Origin: Bradyrhizobium sp. WSM3983
GTDB taxonomy: Bacteria; Pseudomonadota; Alphaproteobacteria; Rhizobiales; Xanthobacteraceae
NCBI RefSeq assembly: GCF_000473045.1
Contig: NZ_AXAY01000004.1
Span: forward strand, 186,001-250,000
Direction of reading: 5' to 3'
DNA: 64,000 nt
The position numbers and the translations under genes were made by a program. Below, piece after piece: positions 1 through 12,532 of the stretch (positions are counted from its first letter, which is position 1; each line of letters opens with the position of its first letter). The notes beneath the pieces were generated by a model, which searched no databases, was not told where the DNA came from, and saw only the letters and a program-made list of their open reading frames with translations.

Positions 1-212
1 CGGACTGGTTCGCCGCGAAGTTCGAGGGCCTCGATGACGATGCCGAGACCCGCAAGCTGGTCGCCGCAACCGTCGCGGCCGGCCAGGTGCAGAAGCTCGC
101 CAAGCACGGCGTCGACACCTTCCATTTCTACACCATGAACCGCGCCGATCTCGTGTTCGCGATCAGCCATTTGCTCGGCATTCGCGCCAAGAGCGCGCAG
201 AAGGCGGCTTAA
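1..212 (+). CDS. metF: 5,10-methylenetetrahydrofolate reductase, C-terminal end (partial)
   Basis: The window opens inside this gene; the first full codon is at position 3 and the stop TAA is at 210-212. About 69 residues are visible and include HFYTMNR followed by ADL, the characteristic end of MetF, where the last strand and helix of the TIM barrel close. The enzyme reduces methylenetetrahydrofolate to 5-methyltetrahydrofolate with FAD, supplying the methyl donor for MetH. Its stop lies 6 bp before the metH start, so the two are almost certainly one operon. The promoter and any riboswitch would be upstream of the window. Confidence 0.9.
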   Translation, partial: DWFAAKFEGLDDDAETRKLVAATVAAGQVQKLAKHGVDTFHFYTMNRADLVFAISHLLGIRAKSAQKAA

Positions 213-218
213 GACAAC

Positions 219-4070
<3,852 letters not shown>

Positions 4071-4079
4071 GTTTCTCAC

Positions 4080-4220
4080 TGTCGTCCCGGCGAAGGCCGG
4101 GACCCATACCGCGTGATCCATCGATCCCATTCGGACGTAGTACCGGCGAACAAGCCGCAACTGACAGTTTTCGCCAAACCCCTCCCTGTGGTTATGGGTC
4201 CCGGCCTTCGCCGGGACGAC
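4080..4220. repeat. Long inverted-repeat intergenic element (family A, copy 1)
   Basis: Two arms of about 28 bp face each other (4080-4108 and 4193-4220). The left arm begins TGTCGTCCCGGCGAAGGCC and the right arm is its reverse complement apart from the end bases. They are separated by about 84 bp. The same arms recur at 6547, 11218 and 51534. The element lies just behind metH and may end its transcript. The 376-bp gap behind metH holds this and a second palindrome and no convincing gene. Confidence 0.85.
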
Positions 4221-4404
4221 GACGGGAAGAGCGGGCGCAATTGCAAAAAGCGAAAACAACCCCATGCACAGTAGGGATGGGGTTGAAGGGCCTGAATAAT
4301 TTTCGGTGTTGCCGAAATCGCTTGCTCCGTCGGGCAAAACACCTGTATCAGTGCATGATCGCGTGTCGTGCCTAATCCATTGAGCGGCATCTCATGCGGA
4401 CAAA

Positions 4405-4442
4405 CGGATTCCGGGCTCGCGCTTCGCGCGCCACGGAATGAC
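4405..4442. repeat. Palindromic hairpin element
   Basis: ATTCCGGGCTCGCGC and GCGCGCCACGGAAT pair around a short TTC loop, giving an imperfect hairpin next to the end of the convergent GST gene. It resembles the dispersed palindromes at 8642 and 14227, which share the ATTCCGGG/CCGGAAT ends. It could act as a bidirectional terminator between metH and the GST gene. Confidence 0.6.
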
Positions 4443-4446
4443 AGAG

Positions 4447-5076
4447 TCACCCCTTCGGCGGCGCCAGCGGCTGCACGATCTCCTTGAACGGCGCCAGCGC
4501 CTCGCAATGTTCGGCGTGGGCCGCGAGCGCCGGATAACGCGCCGTCTCGAACAGCTGCGGATGCGCCTCGCGGGTGAAGCGGGTGACGCAGGCGACCGCG
4601 ATGTCGGCATGGCCGATGCGGTCACCGAGCCAGTACGGCGTCGCGACCTTGGCGCGCTCGGCCTCCAGCGCGGCGAGCACGTCGCCGATCTGGGCCTGGC
4701 AACGCTCGACCCACAGCGCGAGCTGCTCCCTCCGCAGCACGCGCTCGTAGAGCAGGCTGACCGCCTTGTCGCCGAGGCCGGAGGCGAGCGCGCAGATGCG
4801 CAGGTGCCGGCGACGCTCGACGCCGCTTCGCGGCAGCATCGCCTTCTCAGCGCCGACGAGCTCGTCGAGGTAGTCCAGGATGATCGTGCTCTCGATCAGC
4901 GGCTCGCCGTCGTCGAGCACCAGGGTCGGCACGCGGCGCAGCGGATTGTACGGCGCGATCTTGTCGGCATCGCCAAAAGTCGACCACGGCCTGTGCTCGA
5001 AGGCGAGCCCGTAGAGCCGCAGCGCAATCGCGACGCGACGGACGAAGGGGGAATCATATTGGCCGATCAGGAACAT
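4447..5076 (-). CDS. Glutathione S-transferase family protein
   Basis: A 209-residue protein with the GST layout: an N-terminal thioredoxin-like domain starting MFLIGQYDSPFVRRVAIAL, then the cis-proline segment RRVPTLVLDDGE and the glutathione gamma-glutamyl contact ES (EPLIESTIILDYL), then an all-helical C-terminal domain with GHADIAVAC, matching the N-capping box. The S/P pair in YDSPFVRR is the probable glutathione-activating region. I chose the ATG at 5074-5076 because the longer frame adds 41 residues of arginine-rich sequence typical of an untranslated leader. Such proteins conjugate or reduce electrophiles; the substrate cannot be read from sequence. It is monocistronic. Confidence 0.9.
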   Translation of the reverse strand: MFLIGQYDSPFVRRVAIALRLYGLAFEHRPWSTFGDADKIAPYNPLRRVPTLVLDDGEPLIESTIILDYLDELVGAEKAMLPRSGVERRRHLRICALASGLGDKAVSLLYERVLRREQLALWVERCQAQIGDVLAALEAERAKVATPYWLGDRIGHADIAVACVTRFTREAHPQLFETARYPALAAHAEHCEALAPFKEIVQPLAPPKG

Positions 5077-5352
5077 GGTTCTCGCTCTTCTCTGGCGTTG
5101 GACAAGGCAGGGCCGACCAGTTTCCACGATGAGATCGCAGCGGCGCAAGGATAATCCTGGACATGGAGCATTGCGCCGAATGCAACGACGCCGCGACAAT
5201 AGCTCCCGGATGCGCTATCAAGGACGGCATCATGACAGCGACATCAGACATCAATCGGGAGCGGATCGCGGCGACCGAGTGTCGCAAATCCAGCGAACCC
5301 ACCAATTAAGCTAAGAATCTTTATCGTATGATCAAAGTCCATCGATCAATCT

Positions 5353-5793
5353 CTAAGGTTGAACTTCTTCGGCTCGCGATTGTATCTTTTCGACATCCAG
5401 AGCGTTTGTCACGATACTGAACCGATAGCCCGTTCCCTCAAAGTCAAGATATCGACTTACGCTTGTCTCGCTTCCATCGTGAAAGACAATTCGAGCTTCA
5501 CAGAGTGTCGGACCATAGGCGTTTGTTTTAACCGCGAAATTGTCCGTCCCATTCTTGACAACAAACGTTGTCCCATACTCATTTTTCTTAAGACCGAAGT
5601 GTTGACCGAAGTAGTACTGAACTTCCCTAACGTCATTCAAATGACCAAAGTTCTTATGTGAAAGAAGGTAGACGGTAATGTCGTAGGTCGGCAACTTGTT
5701 GAACGGATGAAATTGTCCAGATGGCCGGGATCTATGCACTAAAAAGAGATTCTTATTTTCTCTGTAGCTCTTGTGCCGCTTCTCGAACAGCAT
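5353..5793 (-). CDS. Truncated pYEATS-like domain protein (possible gene remnant)
   Basis: A 146-residue frame in a visibly AT-rich patch (about 5200-5850) unlike its GC-rich neighbours. From about residue 25 the sequence fits a single beta-sandwich domain: YDITVYLL, DVREVQYYF, FAVKTNAYGP, DGSE and RYLDFE. This pattern matches my memory of the prokaryotic YEATS (pYEATS) domain, which is usually the C-terminal part of larger proteins linked to conflict or sensing systems. The ATG at 5791-5793 has no ribosome binding site, and a dispersed palindrome sits just upstream (5852-5893). The N-terminal effector part has therefore probably been lost. Domain assignment is by eye and uncertain; expression is doubtful. 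Confidence 0.55.
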   Translation of the reverse strand: MLFEKRHKSYRENKNLFLVHRSRPSGQFHPFNKLPTYDITVYLLSHKNFGHLNDVREVQYYFGQHFGLKKNEYGTTFVVKNGTDNFAVKTNAYGPTLCEARIVFHDGSETSVSRYLDFEGTGYRFSIVTNALDVEKIQSRAEEVQP

Positions 5794-5851
5794 CTTATCT
5801 GCGGGGATCTGCGTGTATTCGTTGCATCCAACAGCAAAACAATCCTCCGCA

Positions 5852-5893
5852 GCCTGGATTGCTTCGTCGCAAGAGCTCCTCGCAATGACGGTG
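5852..5893. repeat. Dispersed palindromic element at the edge of the pYEATS remnant
   Basis: The stretch contains ATTGCTTCGTCGCAAGAGC followed by TCCTCGCAATGACG, an imperfect hairpin of ATTGC/GCAAT type often scattered in Bradyrhizobium intergenic DNA. It lies between the truncated pYEATS frame and the end of the GNAT gene, exactly where the N-terminal part of the former is missing, so it may mark a recombination or deletion junction. Confidence 0.5.
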
Positions 5894-5906
5894 GAAGGAG
5901 CCGGCG

Positions 5907-6500
5907 CTAATCGATGATCGGCACATGCCTCGCCGCAGTCCGCGACAACGTGCCGTCGAGGCGCGGATCGTCGGCCACCTCGATCTGCCGCCGAAACGGA
6001 CGAAAGCCGGAGCGCTGATAGAACGCAACGGCTGACGGATGATCGAAAGTGCAGGTGTGCACCCAGACGCGACGCACGTCGCCCAGCCAAGCACGCTCCA
6101 GCGCGCGGTTCATCAGGAAGCGGGCGGCGCCGGTGCCGATCAGGCTTGCGGTGACGCCGAAATAGACCAGCTCGCACTGGCCGGGGTCGCGGAAGTCCAG
6201 CTCCAGCAGGCCTTCGTCGCGGCCGTCTACGACGAGCGCGTAGACCTCGATGCCTGCGGCATGGATGATCGCGGCGAGCTCAGTGTCGGTCATGCGCGCC
6301 CGCGAAAACCACAGCCATTCCTCGCCGACGCGGCTGTGGAGGTCGCGATACCAGTCGAGCGCGGGGGCGTCGGCCTTGCGCAGGGTCCAGGTGTCGCGTG
6401 GATCGTCACGGCGCGGGGGGCGTGTGGTCATTTCGAGATGGGTGACGACTGCGGCGATCTTGCCAGCGGGGATGTCGGAATAACCGTCGGGGAGGATCAT
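5907..6500 (-). CDS. GNAT family N-acetyltransferase
   Basis: A 197-residue acetyltransferase. The acetyl-CoA binding part is seen in the stretch ELVYFGV followed by GTGAARFLMNRAL, which corresponds to GNAT motif A (strand beta4, Q/R-x-x-G-x-G/A loop, helix). Motif B follows as HPSAVAFYQRSGF. It should transfer an acetyl group from acetyl-CoA to an amine; the acceptor is unknown. I place the start at the ATG at 6498-6500, since the longer frame starting at 6542 begins inside a palindromic repeat. The gene runs in the same direction as the pYEATS remnant but is separated from it by a repeat. Confidence 0.9.
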   Translation of the reverse strand: MILPDGYSDIPAGKIAAVVTHLEMTTRPPRRDDPRDTWTLRKADAPALDWYRDLHSRVGEEWLWFSRARMTDTELAAIIHAAGIEVYALVVDGRDEGLLELDFRDPGQCELVYFGVTASLIGTGAARFLMNRALERAWLGDVRRVWVHTCTFDHPSAVAFYQRSGFRPFRRQIEVADDPRLDGTLSRTAARHVPIID

Positions 6501-6546
6501 GGGGCTGGCTCGTTCAGTTTGGGCCAAGTGCAAACTACACATTCAG

Positions 6547-6669
6547 TGTCGTCCCGGCGGAGGCCGGGACCCATAGCCACGAATATAAATTGCTTTACGA
6601 TCTTGGAACGACGAGTCCAATTCCCAACATCTGCTGCGGAGTATGGGTCCCGGCCTTCGCCGGGACGAC
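6547..6669. repeat. Long inverted-repeat intergenic element (family A, copy 2)
   Basis: Arms at 6547-6575 and 6642-6669 match those at 4080-4220 with one change in the left arm (GGAGG for GAAGG). The inner 66 bp shares words with copy 3 (CCACGAAT near the left arm and CTGCTGCGG near the right arm), so copies 2 and 3 form a closer subgroup. It sits between the GNAT gene and the end of glpK. Confidence 0.85.
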
Positions 6670-6700
6670 GGTGTGCTTGTGGAGGCGCGACGCGCGCCCG

Positions 6701-8203
6701 CTATTCCCCCTCGTCGCTCGCCAGCACGCCCTTTACCGCGCGGGCCCAGCCGGCGAGCTTTCGATCGCGCGTGGCCTCGCTCATGTTCGGCTTGAAGCGG
6801 TGCTCGAGCCGCCAATTGTCGGCGAATTTCGTCGGTTCGGGATAGACGCCGGCCTGGAGGCCGGCGAGATAGGCGGCGCCGAGCGCGGTGGTTTCCTGAA
6901 TCACGGGGCGGTCGACCGGCGCGTCGAGGAGATCGGCGAGGCGCTGCATGGTCCAGTCCGACGCGGTCATCCCGCCGTCGACGCGGAGCACGACGCTTGC
7001 GGTTTCCGAGCTCGGCCAGTCCGCGCGCATCGCGGCCCAGAGGTCAAAAGTCTGGTAGCAGACGCTTTCGAGTGCGGCATGCGCGAGCTCGGCGGGGCCG
7101 GTGTTGCGGGTGAGGCCGAACAGCGCGCCGCGAACCCGCGGATTCCAATAGGGCGCGCCCATACCGACGAAGGCGGGGACGAGATAGACGCTCTGCATCG
7201 AGTCCGACTGATCAGCAAGAGGTCCGGTTTCAGCCGCGTGCTTGATGATGCCGAGGCCGTCGCGCAGCCATTGCACCGCGCTGCCTGCGACGAAGATCGA
7301 GCCTTCGAGCGCGTAGGTGCGTTTTCCCGCGAGCTGGTAGGCAATGGTGGTGAGCAGCTTGTTCTTGGAGACGACAGGCGTGGAGCCGGTGTTGAGCAGG
7401 GCAAAACAGCCGGTGCCGTAGGTGGACTTCATCATGCCCGGACGGAAACAGGCTTGTCCAATGGTTGCGGCCTGCTGGTCGCCGGCGATGCCGGAGATCG
7501 CGATCGCACCGCCGAACAAATCCGGCGTGCTCTCGCCGAAGCGGGCCGAAGAGTCCTTCACCTCGGGCAGCATCGAGCGCGGCACGCCGATGATCTCCAG
7601 CAGCTCGTCGTCCCACTGGCCGGTGTGGATGTTGAACAGCAGCGTGCGCGAGGCGTTGGTGGCATCGGTGGCGTGCACCTTGCCGCCGGTGAGGCGCCAG
7701 AGCAGGTAGCAATCGACGGTGCCGAACATCAGCTCGCCGCGCGCGGCGCGCGCCCGTGCGCCGGGGACGTGGTCGAGGATCCAGGCGACCTTGGTGCCGG
7801 AGAAATAGGGATCGATGATCAGGCCGGTCTTCTGCGAGATCACGGGCTCGCGGCCTTCGTGCTTGAGCTTGGCGCAGACATCCGCGGTGCGGCGGTCCTG
7901 CCAGACGATGGCGCGGTGCACGGCCTGGCCCGTCGCGCGATCCCACACCACGGTGGTCTCGCGCTGGTTGGTGATGCCGATCGCGGCGATGTCCTTGGCG
8001 GTGATGCCCGCCCGTTCGATCGCGTCGCGGCAGACCATCACGGTCGAGGTCCAGATGTCCTCCGGCTCGTGCTCGACCCAGCCCGAGGCCGGAAAATGCT
8101 GCGGAAACTCCTGCTGCGCGCGGGCTGCAATCGAGATGTCGCTGCGAAACACGATCGCACGCGATGAGGTGGTGCCCTGGTCGATGGCAAGGACGAAAGA
8201 CAT
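6701..8203 (-). CDS. glpK: Glycerol kinase
   Basis: A 500-residue FGGY-family kinase, the usual GlpK length. It phosphorylates glycerol to sn-glycerol 3-phosphate with ATP in the cytoplasm. The N-terminus has the family phosphate loop DQGTTSSRA and the substrate-binding [19 protein letters not shown] segment. INQRET follows as [12 protein letters not shown], then [14 protein letters not shown], and the ATPase core carries [10 protein letters not shown] and [12 protein letters not shown]. No glycerol facilitator or glycerol-3-phosphate dehydrogenase is adjacent, so it is a stand-alone gene here. A pair of 12-bp direct repeats (GTTTTCTTTGGC on the plus strand, 8220-8243) lies just upstream of the ATG. 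Confidence 0.96.
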   Translation of the reverse strand: MSFVLAIDQGTTSSRAIVFRSDISIAARAQQEFPQHFPASGWVEHEPEDIWTSTVMVCRDAIERAGITAKDIAAIGITNQRETTVVWDRATGQAVHRAIVWQDRRTADVCAKLKHEGREPVISQKTGLIIDPYFSGTKVAWILDHVPGARARAARGELMFGTVDCYLLWRLTGGKVHATDATNASRTLLFNIHTGQWDDELLEIIGVPRSMLPEVKDSSARFGESTPDLFGGAIAISGIAGDQQAATIGQACFRPGMMKSTYGTGCFALLNTGSTPVVSKNKLLTTIAYQLAGKRTYALEGSIFVAGSAVQWLRDGLGIIKHAAETGPLADQSDSMQSVYLVPAFVGMGAPYWNPRVRGALFGLTRNTGPAELAHAALESVCYQTFDLWAAMRADWPSSETASVVLRVDGGMTASDWTMQRLADLLDAPVDRPVIQETTALGAAYLAGLQAGVYPEPTKFADNWRLEHRFKPNMSEATRDRKLAGWARAVKGVLASDEGE

Positions 8204-8328
8204 GGAAGCTTACCTTCGCGTTTTCTTTGGCGTTTTCTTTGGCGTTTCCCGGTGACGGGTGATTGTGTCGCGCCAAAAGGAGCGGATTAGGGCGGCAAGG
8301 TCAAGCTGGCTTGCGGGCCGCGATTCTT

Positions 8329-8573
8329 ACTCTCCCCTGGAGGGGGAGGGCAATCGCATATGAAAACTTGTCCCTGCGGCCATCCTTCGAGACGCCCGCT
8401 TTGGGCGGGCTCCTCAGGATGAGGGCGGAGTATGCGGCAGCAGTTTCAAAGGGGCACTGACGCTGGTTAGCCTCATCCTGAGGAGGCGCGTAAGCGCCGT
8501 CTCGAAGGACGAGGCGTGCGCGCAGGTCGCCGCAACGAGTCATATGCGATTACCCTCCCCTGGAGGGGAGGGT
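8329..8573. repeat. Nested palindromic repeat complex
   Basis: Two inverted repeats are nested. The outer arms carry CTCCCCTGGAGGGG with CATATG nearby (about 8330-8362 and 8541-8573). The inner arms carry CCTTCGAGACGCCCGC and its partner GCGCCGTCTCGAAGG, with CCTCAGGATGAGG against CCTCATCCTGAGG (about 8381-8424 and 8470-8513). The gap between glpK and pimD (8204-8683) holds this, the hairpin at 8642 and nothing that looks coding. Confidence 0.8.
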
Positions 8574-8641
8574 TAGAGAAGAGCGCCCCGCCGCTATGCC
8601 CTACGATGTTTCGACAGTGCCGTTTCTGCTTCGCTAGATGG

Positions 8642-8676
8642 ATCCCGGGCTCATCGCTTCGCGATGCCCCGGGATG
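8642..8676. repeat. Palindromic hairpin element
   Basis: ATCCCGGG and CCCGGGAT are the outer ends of a hairpin with an inner CATCGC/GCGATG stem and a TTC loop. It lies immediately behind the pimD stop codon and is the likely end of the pim transcript. Confidence 0.65.
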
Positions 8677-8683
8677 ACAGTCG

Positions 8684-9826
8684 TTAGACCAACCCACCCG
8701 CATCCGCGACGCGGCGCTGGTGGTAGTCGGTGTCGCCGAAGGTGTTCTCGATCATGGTCAGGCGCTTGAAGTAGTGACCGATCTTCGCCTCCATCGTCAT
8801 GCCGATGCCGCCGTGGAGCTGGATCGCCTGCTGGCCGACGAATTTCAGCGACTTGCCGATCTGCACCTTGGCGGCGGCGATGGCGTTGGAGCGCTCCTTG
8901 GCGTCCGTGAAGTCGCTCGCCATGGTCGCGAACATCGACATCGAACGCGCCTGCTCGGCGGCGACGAACATGTCGGAGGCGCGGTGCTGCAGCGACTGGA
9001 ACGAGCCGATCGCGACGCCGAACTGTTTTCGCGTTTTGATGTACTCGACCGTGGTCTTCAGCGATTCATCCATCAGGCCTACCGCCTCGGCGCAGAGCGC
9101 GACGCGGGCTTCGTCCACCACGCGCTCGATCAGCGCGAGCGAGTCATCGGGATTGCCGATCGCAGCACTCCCGTCGACCTCGACACCGGTGAAAGTGATG
9201 TCGGCGGCGTGCAGGCCGTCCTGGGTCGGGTACGATTTTTTGGTGACGCCCTTGGCGCTCGCCGGCACCAGGAACACGCCGATGCCGGTCGTGTCGCGGC
9301 GGTTGCCCTTGGTGCGCGCGGTGACAATGAGGGTATCGGCGTTCTCGCCGTTGAGCACGACGAATTTCTCGCCGTCGATCACCCAGCCGTCGCCCTTCTT
9401 CTTCGCCGTCGTGGCGACGTCGAACAGGTCGTAGCGCGAATTCTTCTCGAGCTGGGCGAACGCCAGCGTCTTGCTGCCGTCGACGATTCCCGGCACATGC
9501 GCGGCCTTCTGCGCATCGGTCCCGGCATGGCGCAGGAAGCCGCCGCCGATCACGACGGTTGGGAGATACGGTTCGAGCACCAGCGCCTTGCCGAGCGCTT
9601 CCATCACGATCATGGTCTCGACGCCGCCGCCGCCGAAGCCGCCATCGGGCTCCGCGAAGGGCAGACCGAGCAGGCCCTGCTCGGCGAGCTTGCCCCAGAC
9701 GGCCTGGCTCCAGCCGCCCTTCTCCTTCATGTACTTCTTGCGGCTTTCGAAATCGTAGGAATCGGTCAGCAGGCCGTCGATGCTGTCCTTCAGGAGCCGC
9801 TGCTCCTCGGTCAAATCAAAATCCAT
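8684..9826 (-). CDS. pimD: Acyl-CoA dehydrogenase, small subunit of a pimeloyl-CoA dehydrogenase type pair
   Basis: A 380-residue flavoprotein of the acyl-CoA dehydrogenase family: an N-terminal helical domain (FDLTEEQRLLKDS), a middle beta domain (GEKFVVLNGENAD) and a C-terminal helical domain with RKQFGVAIGSFQSLQHR and LHGGIGMTME. The C-terminus lacks the YEGT-type base motif, as expected for one half of a heteromeric dehydrogenase. The ATG at 9824-9826 is preceded by GGAGAG at good spacing; a TTG four codons earlier is less likely. It is last in the pimF-A-B-C-D order described for Rhodopseudomonas palustris, whose pair oxidises pimeloyl-CoA. Substrate range here is inferred. Confidence 0.88.
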   Translation of the reverse strand: MDFDLTEEQRLLKDSIDGLLTDSYDFESRKKYMKEKGGWSQAVWGKLAEQGLLGLPFAEPDGGFGGGGVETMIVMEALGKALVLEPYLPTVVIGGGFLRHAGTDAQKAAHVPGIVDGSKTLAFAQLEKNSRYDLFDVATTAKKKGDGWVIDGEKFVVLNGENADTLIVTARTKGNRRDTTGIGVFLVPASAKGVTKKSYPTQDGLHAADITFTGVEVDGSAAIGNPDDSLALIERVVDEARVALCAEAVGLMDESLKTTVEYIKTRKQFGVAIGSFQSLQHRASDMFVAAEQARSMSMFATMASDFTDAKERSNAIAAAKVQIGKSLKFVGQQAIQLHGGIGMTMEAKIGHYFKRLTMIENTFGDTDYHQRRVADAGGLV

Positions 9827-9878
9827 GGTTCTCTCCAAATCGGCGGGAATTGCCCTGCCGTCGCCTTATCCCTCAGAC

Positions 9879-9996
9879 GTCATCCCCGCCTTGTGCGCAA
9901 TTGCGCACTGGGGCGGGGATCCAGTAAACGCAGCCGTCCGTTCGTACTCACGACCGCCGCGGCGTACTGGGTCCCCCGCCTTCGCGGAGGACGACA
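9879..9996. repeat. Paired palindromic element between pimC and pimD
   Basis: GTCATCCCCGCC against GGCGGGGAT forms one hairpin around the self-complementary TGCGCAATTGCGCA (9879-9922). A second half, TACTGGGTCCCCC followed by GCCTTCGCGGAGGACGAC, lies at 9965-9996 and pairs in part with the first. It separates two genes of one operon and could lower pimD expression or stabilise the upstream RNA. Confidence 0.65.
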
Positions 9997-10010
9997 CCGT
10001 CATTGTTGCA

Positions 10011-11201
10011 TCACAATCCCAGCACCGCCTTGGCGATGATGTTGCGCTGGATCTCGTTGGAGCCGCCGTAGATCGAGACCTTGCGGTTGTTGAAGTAGCT
10101 CGGCGCGATCTGGGCGGTCCAGTCCATGGCTTCGTTCGAGCCGTCGTCGCCGTGCACGTCGTAGGGCGCAGCGAACGGGCCGATCACTTCCATGAGCAAC
10201 TCGGTGGTGGTCTGCTGGATCTCGGAGCCCTTGATCTTCAGCACTGACGACGCCGGATTGGGCTTGCCCTTGCCGTGCTTGCCCTCGTCGGCGACGACGC
10301 GGAGCTGCGTCAGCTCGAGCGCCTTCAGCTCGATCTCGCAGGCGGCCAGTTTCTCGCGGAACGCGGCGTCCTGGATGATCGGCTTGCCGCCGGATTCGAC
10401 CTTGGAGGCCAAATCGCGGATGCGGCGCAGCCGTTCCTTGGAGACGCCCACGCGCGCGATGCCGGTGCGCTCATTGCCGAGCAGGAATTTTGCGTAATCC
10501 CAGCCCTTGTTCTCCTCGCCGATCAGGTTCTCGTAGGGAACCTCGACGTCGTCGAAGAACACCTCGTTGACCTCGACGCCGCCGTCGATGGTCTGGATCG
10601 GTCGCACGGTGACGCCCTTCGACTTCATCGGGAACACGATGAAGGAGATGCCCATCTGCTTCTTGGCGGACGCGTCGGTGCGGCAGAGGCAGAAGATCAT
10701 GTCGGCGTGCTGGGCGAGCGTCGTCCAGGTCTTCTGGCCGTTGATGATCCATTTGTCGCCCTTGCGCTCGGCTTTCGTCTTGAGCGAGGCAAGGTCAGAG
10801 CCGGAACCGGGCTCCGAAAAACCCTGGCACCACCAGTCGTCGACATTCGCGATGCGCGGCAAATACTTCTTCTTCTGCTCTTCGTTACCGAAGGTGTAGA
10901 TGACGGGGCCGACCATGCTGACGCCGAACGCGAGCGGCTGCGGCGCCGGATAGGACTGCAGCTCCTCGTTGAAGATGTAGTGCTGTACCGAGGTCCAGCC
11001 GGTGCCGCCATACTGCGTCGGCCAGTGGCTGGTACCCCAGCCCTTCTTGTTGAGGATGCGCCACCACGTCACCATCTCGTCCTTCGAGAGGTGGCGGCCC
11101 TCGACCAGCTTGCGCCGCGTATCCGGCGGCACGTTGTCGCGGAAGAATGACCGCACTTCCTCGCGAAACGCCTGCTCTTCCCTCGTGAATGCGAGATCCA
11201 T
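10011..11201 (-). CDS. pimC: Acyl-CoA dehydrogenase, large subunit of a pimeloyl-CoA dehydrogenase type pair
   Basis: A 396-residue acyl-CoA dehydrogenase with the FAD/substrate motif WCQGFSEPGSGSDLA, the middle-domain NGQKTWTT, and the C-terminal SIYGGSNEIQRNIIAK. The GGSNEIQ form is typical of the PimC/CaiA-like group. The start ATG (11199-11201) has a strong site, AGGAGG, close upstream. With PimD it should form the FAD-dependent enzyme that introduces the 2,3 double bond into dicarboxyl-CoA or acyl-CoA chains, passing electrons to ETF. The two subunits are divergent in sequence, which supports a heteromer rather than a recent duplication. Confidence 0.9.
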   Translation of the reverse strand: MDLAFTREEQAFREEVRSFFRDNVPPDTRRKLVEGRHLSKDEMVTWWRILNKKGWGTSHWPTQYGGTGWTSVQHYIFNEELQSYPAPQPLAFGVSMVGPVIYTFGNEEQKKKYLPRIANVDDWWCQGFSEPGSGSDLASLKTKAERKGDKWIINGQKTWTTLAQHADMIFCLCRTDASAKKQMGISFIVFPMKSKGVTVRPIQTIDGGVEVNEVFFDDVEVPYENLIGEENKGWDYAKFLLGNERTGIARVGVSKERLRRIRDLASKVESGGKPIIQDAAFREKLAACEIELKALELTQLRVVADEGKHGKGKPNPASSVLKIKGSEIQQTTTELLMEVIGPFAAPYDVHGDDGSNEAMDWTAQIAPSYFNNRKVSIYGGSNEIQRNIIAKAVLGL

Positions 11202-11217
11202 CGGATCCTCCTACCCT

Positions 11218-11339
11218 TGTCGTCCCGGCGAAGGCCGGGACCCATAACCACGAATTTTCATTGTCTTGCACAGGCCACTATCGTCTGCGTCCCACACGCC
11301 TGCTGCGGCGTATGGGTCCCGGCCTACGCCGGGACGACA
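11218..11339. repeat. Long inverted-repeat intergenic element (family A, copy 3)
   Basis: Arms at about 11218-11246 and 11311-11339 repeat the family A ends (GTCGTCCCGGCGAAGG and its complement). It lies in the 143-bp space between thiolase and pimC, inside the operon, so it cannot be an efficient terminator unless the downstream genes have their own promoter. It may instead be a processing or stabilising structure. Confidence 0.85.
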
Positions 11340-11344
11340 GAAAA

Positions 11345-12532
11345 CTACTGCAAAACCTCGAACAAGCCGGCTGCGCCCATGCCGCCGCCGACGCACATGG
11401 TGACGACCGCGTATTTCGCCTTGCGGCGGCGGCCTTCGATCAGAGCGTGACCGGTCAGGCGCGCGCCCGACATGCCGTAGGGATGGCCGACCGCGATCGC
11501 GCCGCCGTCGACGTTGATCTTCTCGGGGTCGATGCCGAGCTTGTCGCGGCAATAGAGCACCTGCACCGCGAAGGCTTCGTTCAGCTCCCACAGGCCGATG
11601 TCGTCGACCGTCAAGCCATGACGCTTGAGCAGGCGCGGCACGGCGAAGACCGGGCCGATGCCCATCTCGTCCGGCTCGCAGCCGGCGGAGACGAAGCCGC
11701 GGAAAATGCCGAGCGGCTTGAGGCCGCGCCTGGCCGCTTCCTTGTCGCTCATGATGACGGAGGCGCTGGCGCCGTCGGAGAGCTGGCTGGCATTGCCGGC
11801 GGTGACGGAGAACCCCTCGCCGCGCACGGGCTTGAGGCCGGCAAGCCCTTCGGCCGTGGTCTCCGGGCGCGGGCCCTCGTCCTGCGACAGCGTCACCTCC
11901 TTGAACGAGACGGCGCCGGTTGCCTTGTCGGTGACCGCCATCTGCGTGGTGATCGGCGCGAGCTCGTCCTTGAACTTGCCGCCCTGCTGGGCAGCGGCGG
12001 TACGGCGCTGGCTCTCCAGCGAATATTCGTCCTGCTTCTCGCGCGAGATGCCGTAGCGCTTGGCGACGATTTCGGCGGTGTCGATCATGGGCATGTAGAC
12101 CTCGCCCTTGATCTTGAGCAGCGCCGGATCCTGGGCGTGGAAGCCGTTCATCTTGTCGTTCTGCACCAGCGAGATCGACTCGCCGCCGCCGCCGACAGCG
12201 ATCTCGACACCGTCGAAGATCACCGAGCGTGCGGCCAGCGCGATCGCCTGCAGGCCCGAGGCGCACTGCCGGTCGATGGTGGTGCCGGCGACGGTGACGG
12301 GCAGACCTGCCCGGAGCAGCGCCTTGCGCGCGATGTTGCCGCCGGTCGAACCCTGCTGGAGAGCCGCACCCATCACGACATCCTCGATCTCCTTCGGATC
12401 GACCTTGGCGCGCGCGACGGCTTCGCCGATGGCGTGGCCGAGCAGCGTGGCGCCTTCGGTGGCGTTGAGCATGCCGCGATAGGCCTTGCCGATCGGCGTA
12501 CGGGCGGTGGAAACGATGACGGCGTCGGTCAA
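11345..12532 (-). CDS. pimB: Acetyl-CoA acyltransferase (thiolase)
   Basis: A 395-residue degradative-type thiolase that cleaves 3-ketoacyl-CoA with CoA to release acetyl-CoA. The nucleophile is C90 (DRQCASG), the catalytic His is H350 ([11 protein letters not shown]) and the second catalytic Cys is C380 ([10 protein letters not shown]). The start is TTG at 12530-12532: AGGAGG sits six bases before it. The TTG overlaps the TGA stop of pimA in TTGA, which suggests translational coupling. Position and order match PimB of the R. palustris dicarboxylate operon. Confidence 0.93.
   Translation of the reverse strand: MTDAVIVSTARTPIGKAYRGMLNATEGATLLGHAIGEAVARAKVDPKEIEDVVMGAALQQGSTGGNIARKALLRAGLPVTVAGTTIDRQCASGLQAIALAARSVIFDGVEIAVGGGGESISLVQNDKMNGFHAQDPALLKIKGEVYMPMIDTAEIVAKRYGISREKQDEYSLESQRRTAAAQQGGKFKDELAPITTQMAVTDKATGAVSFKEVTLSQDEGPRPETTAEGLAGLKPVRGEGFSVTAGNASQLSDGASASVIMSDKEAARRGLKPLGIFRGFVSAGCEPDEMGIGPVFAVPRLLKRHGLTVDDIGLWELNEAFAVQVLYCRDKLGIDPEKINVDGGAIAVGHPYGMSGARLTGHALIEGRRRKAKYAVVTMCVGGGMGAAGLFEVLQ

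Noticed and set aside
1..218. SAM or cobalamin riboswitch for metF-metH
   Set aside because: The leader of this operon lies upstream of the window; the 6 bp between the genes cannot hold one.
8220..8243. Two 12-bp direct repeats (GTTTTCTTTGGC) upstream of glpK as operator
   Set aside because: Only two copies, head to tail, without symmetry; slippage is the simpler explanation and no regulator is adjacent.
8329..8573. Repeated blocks that might be taken for a CRISPR array
   Set aside because: They are two nested inverted repeats, not direct repeats with regular unique spacers, and no cas gene is present.
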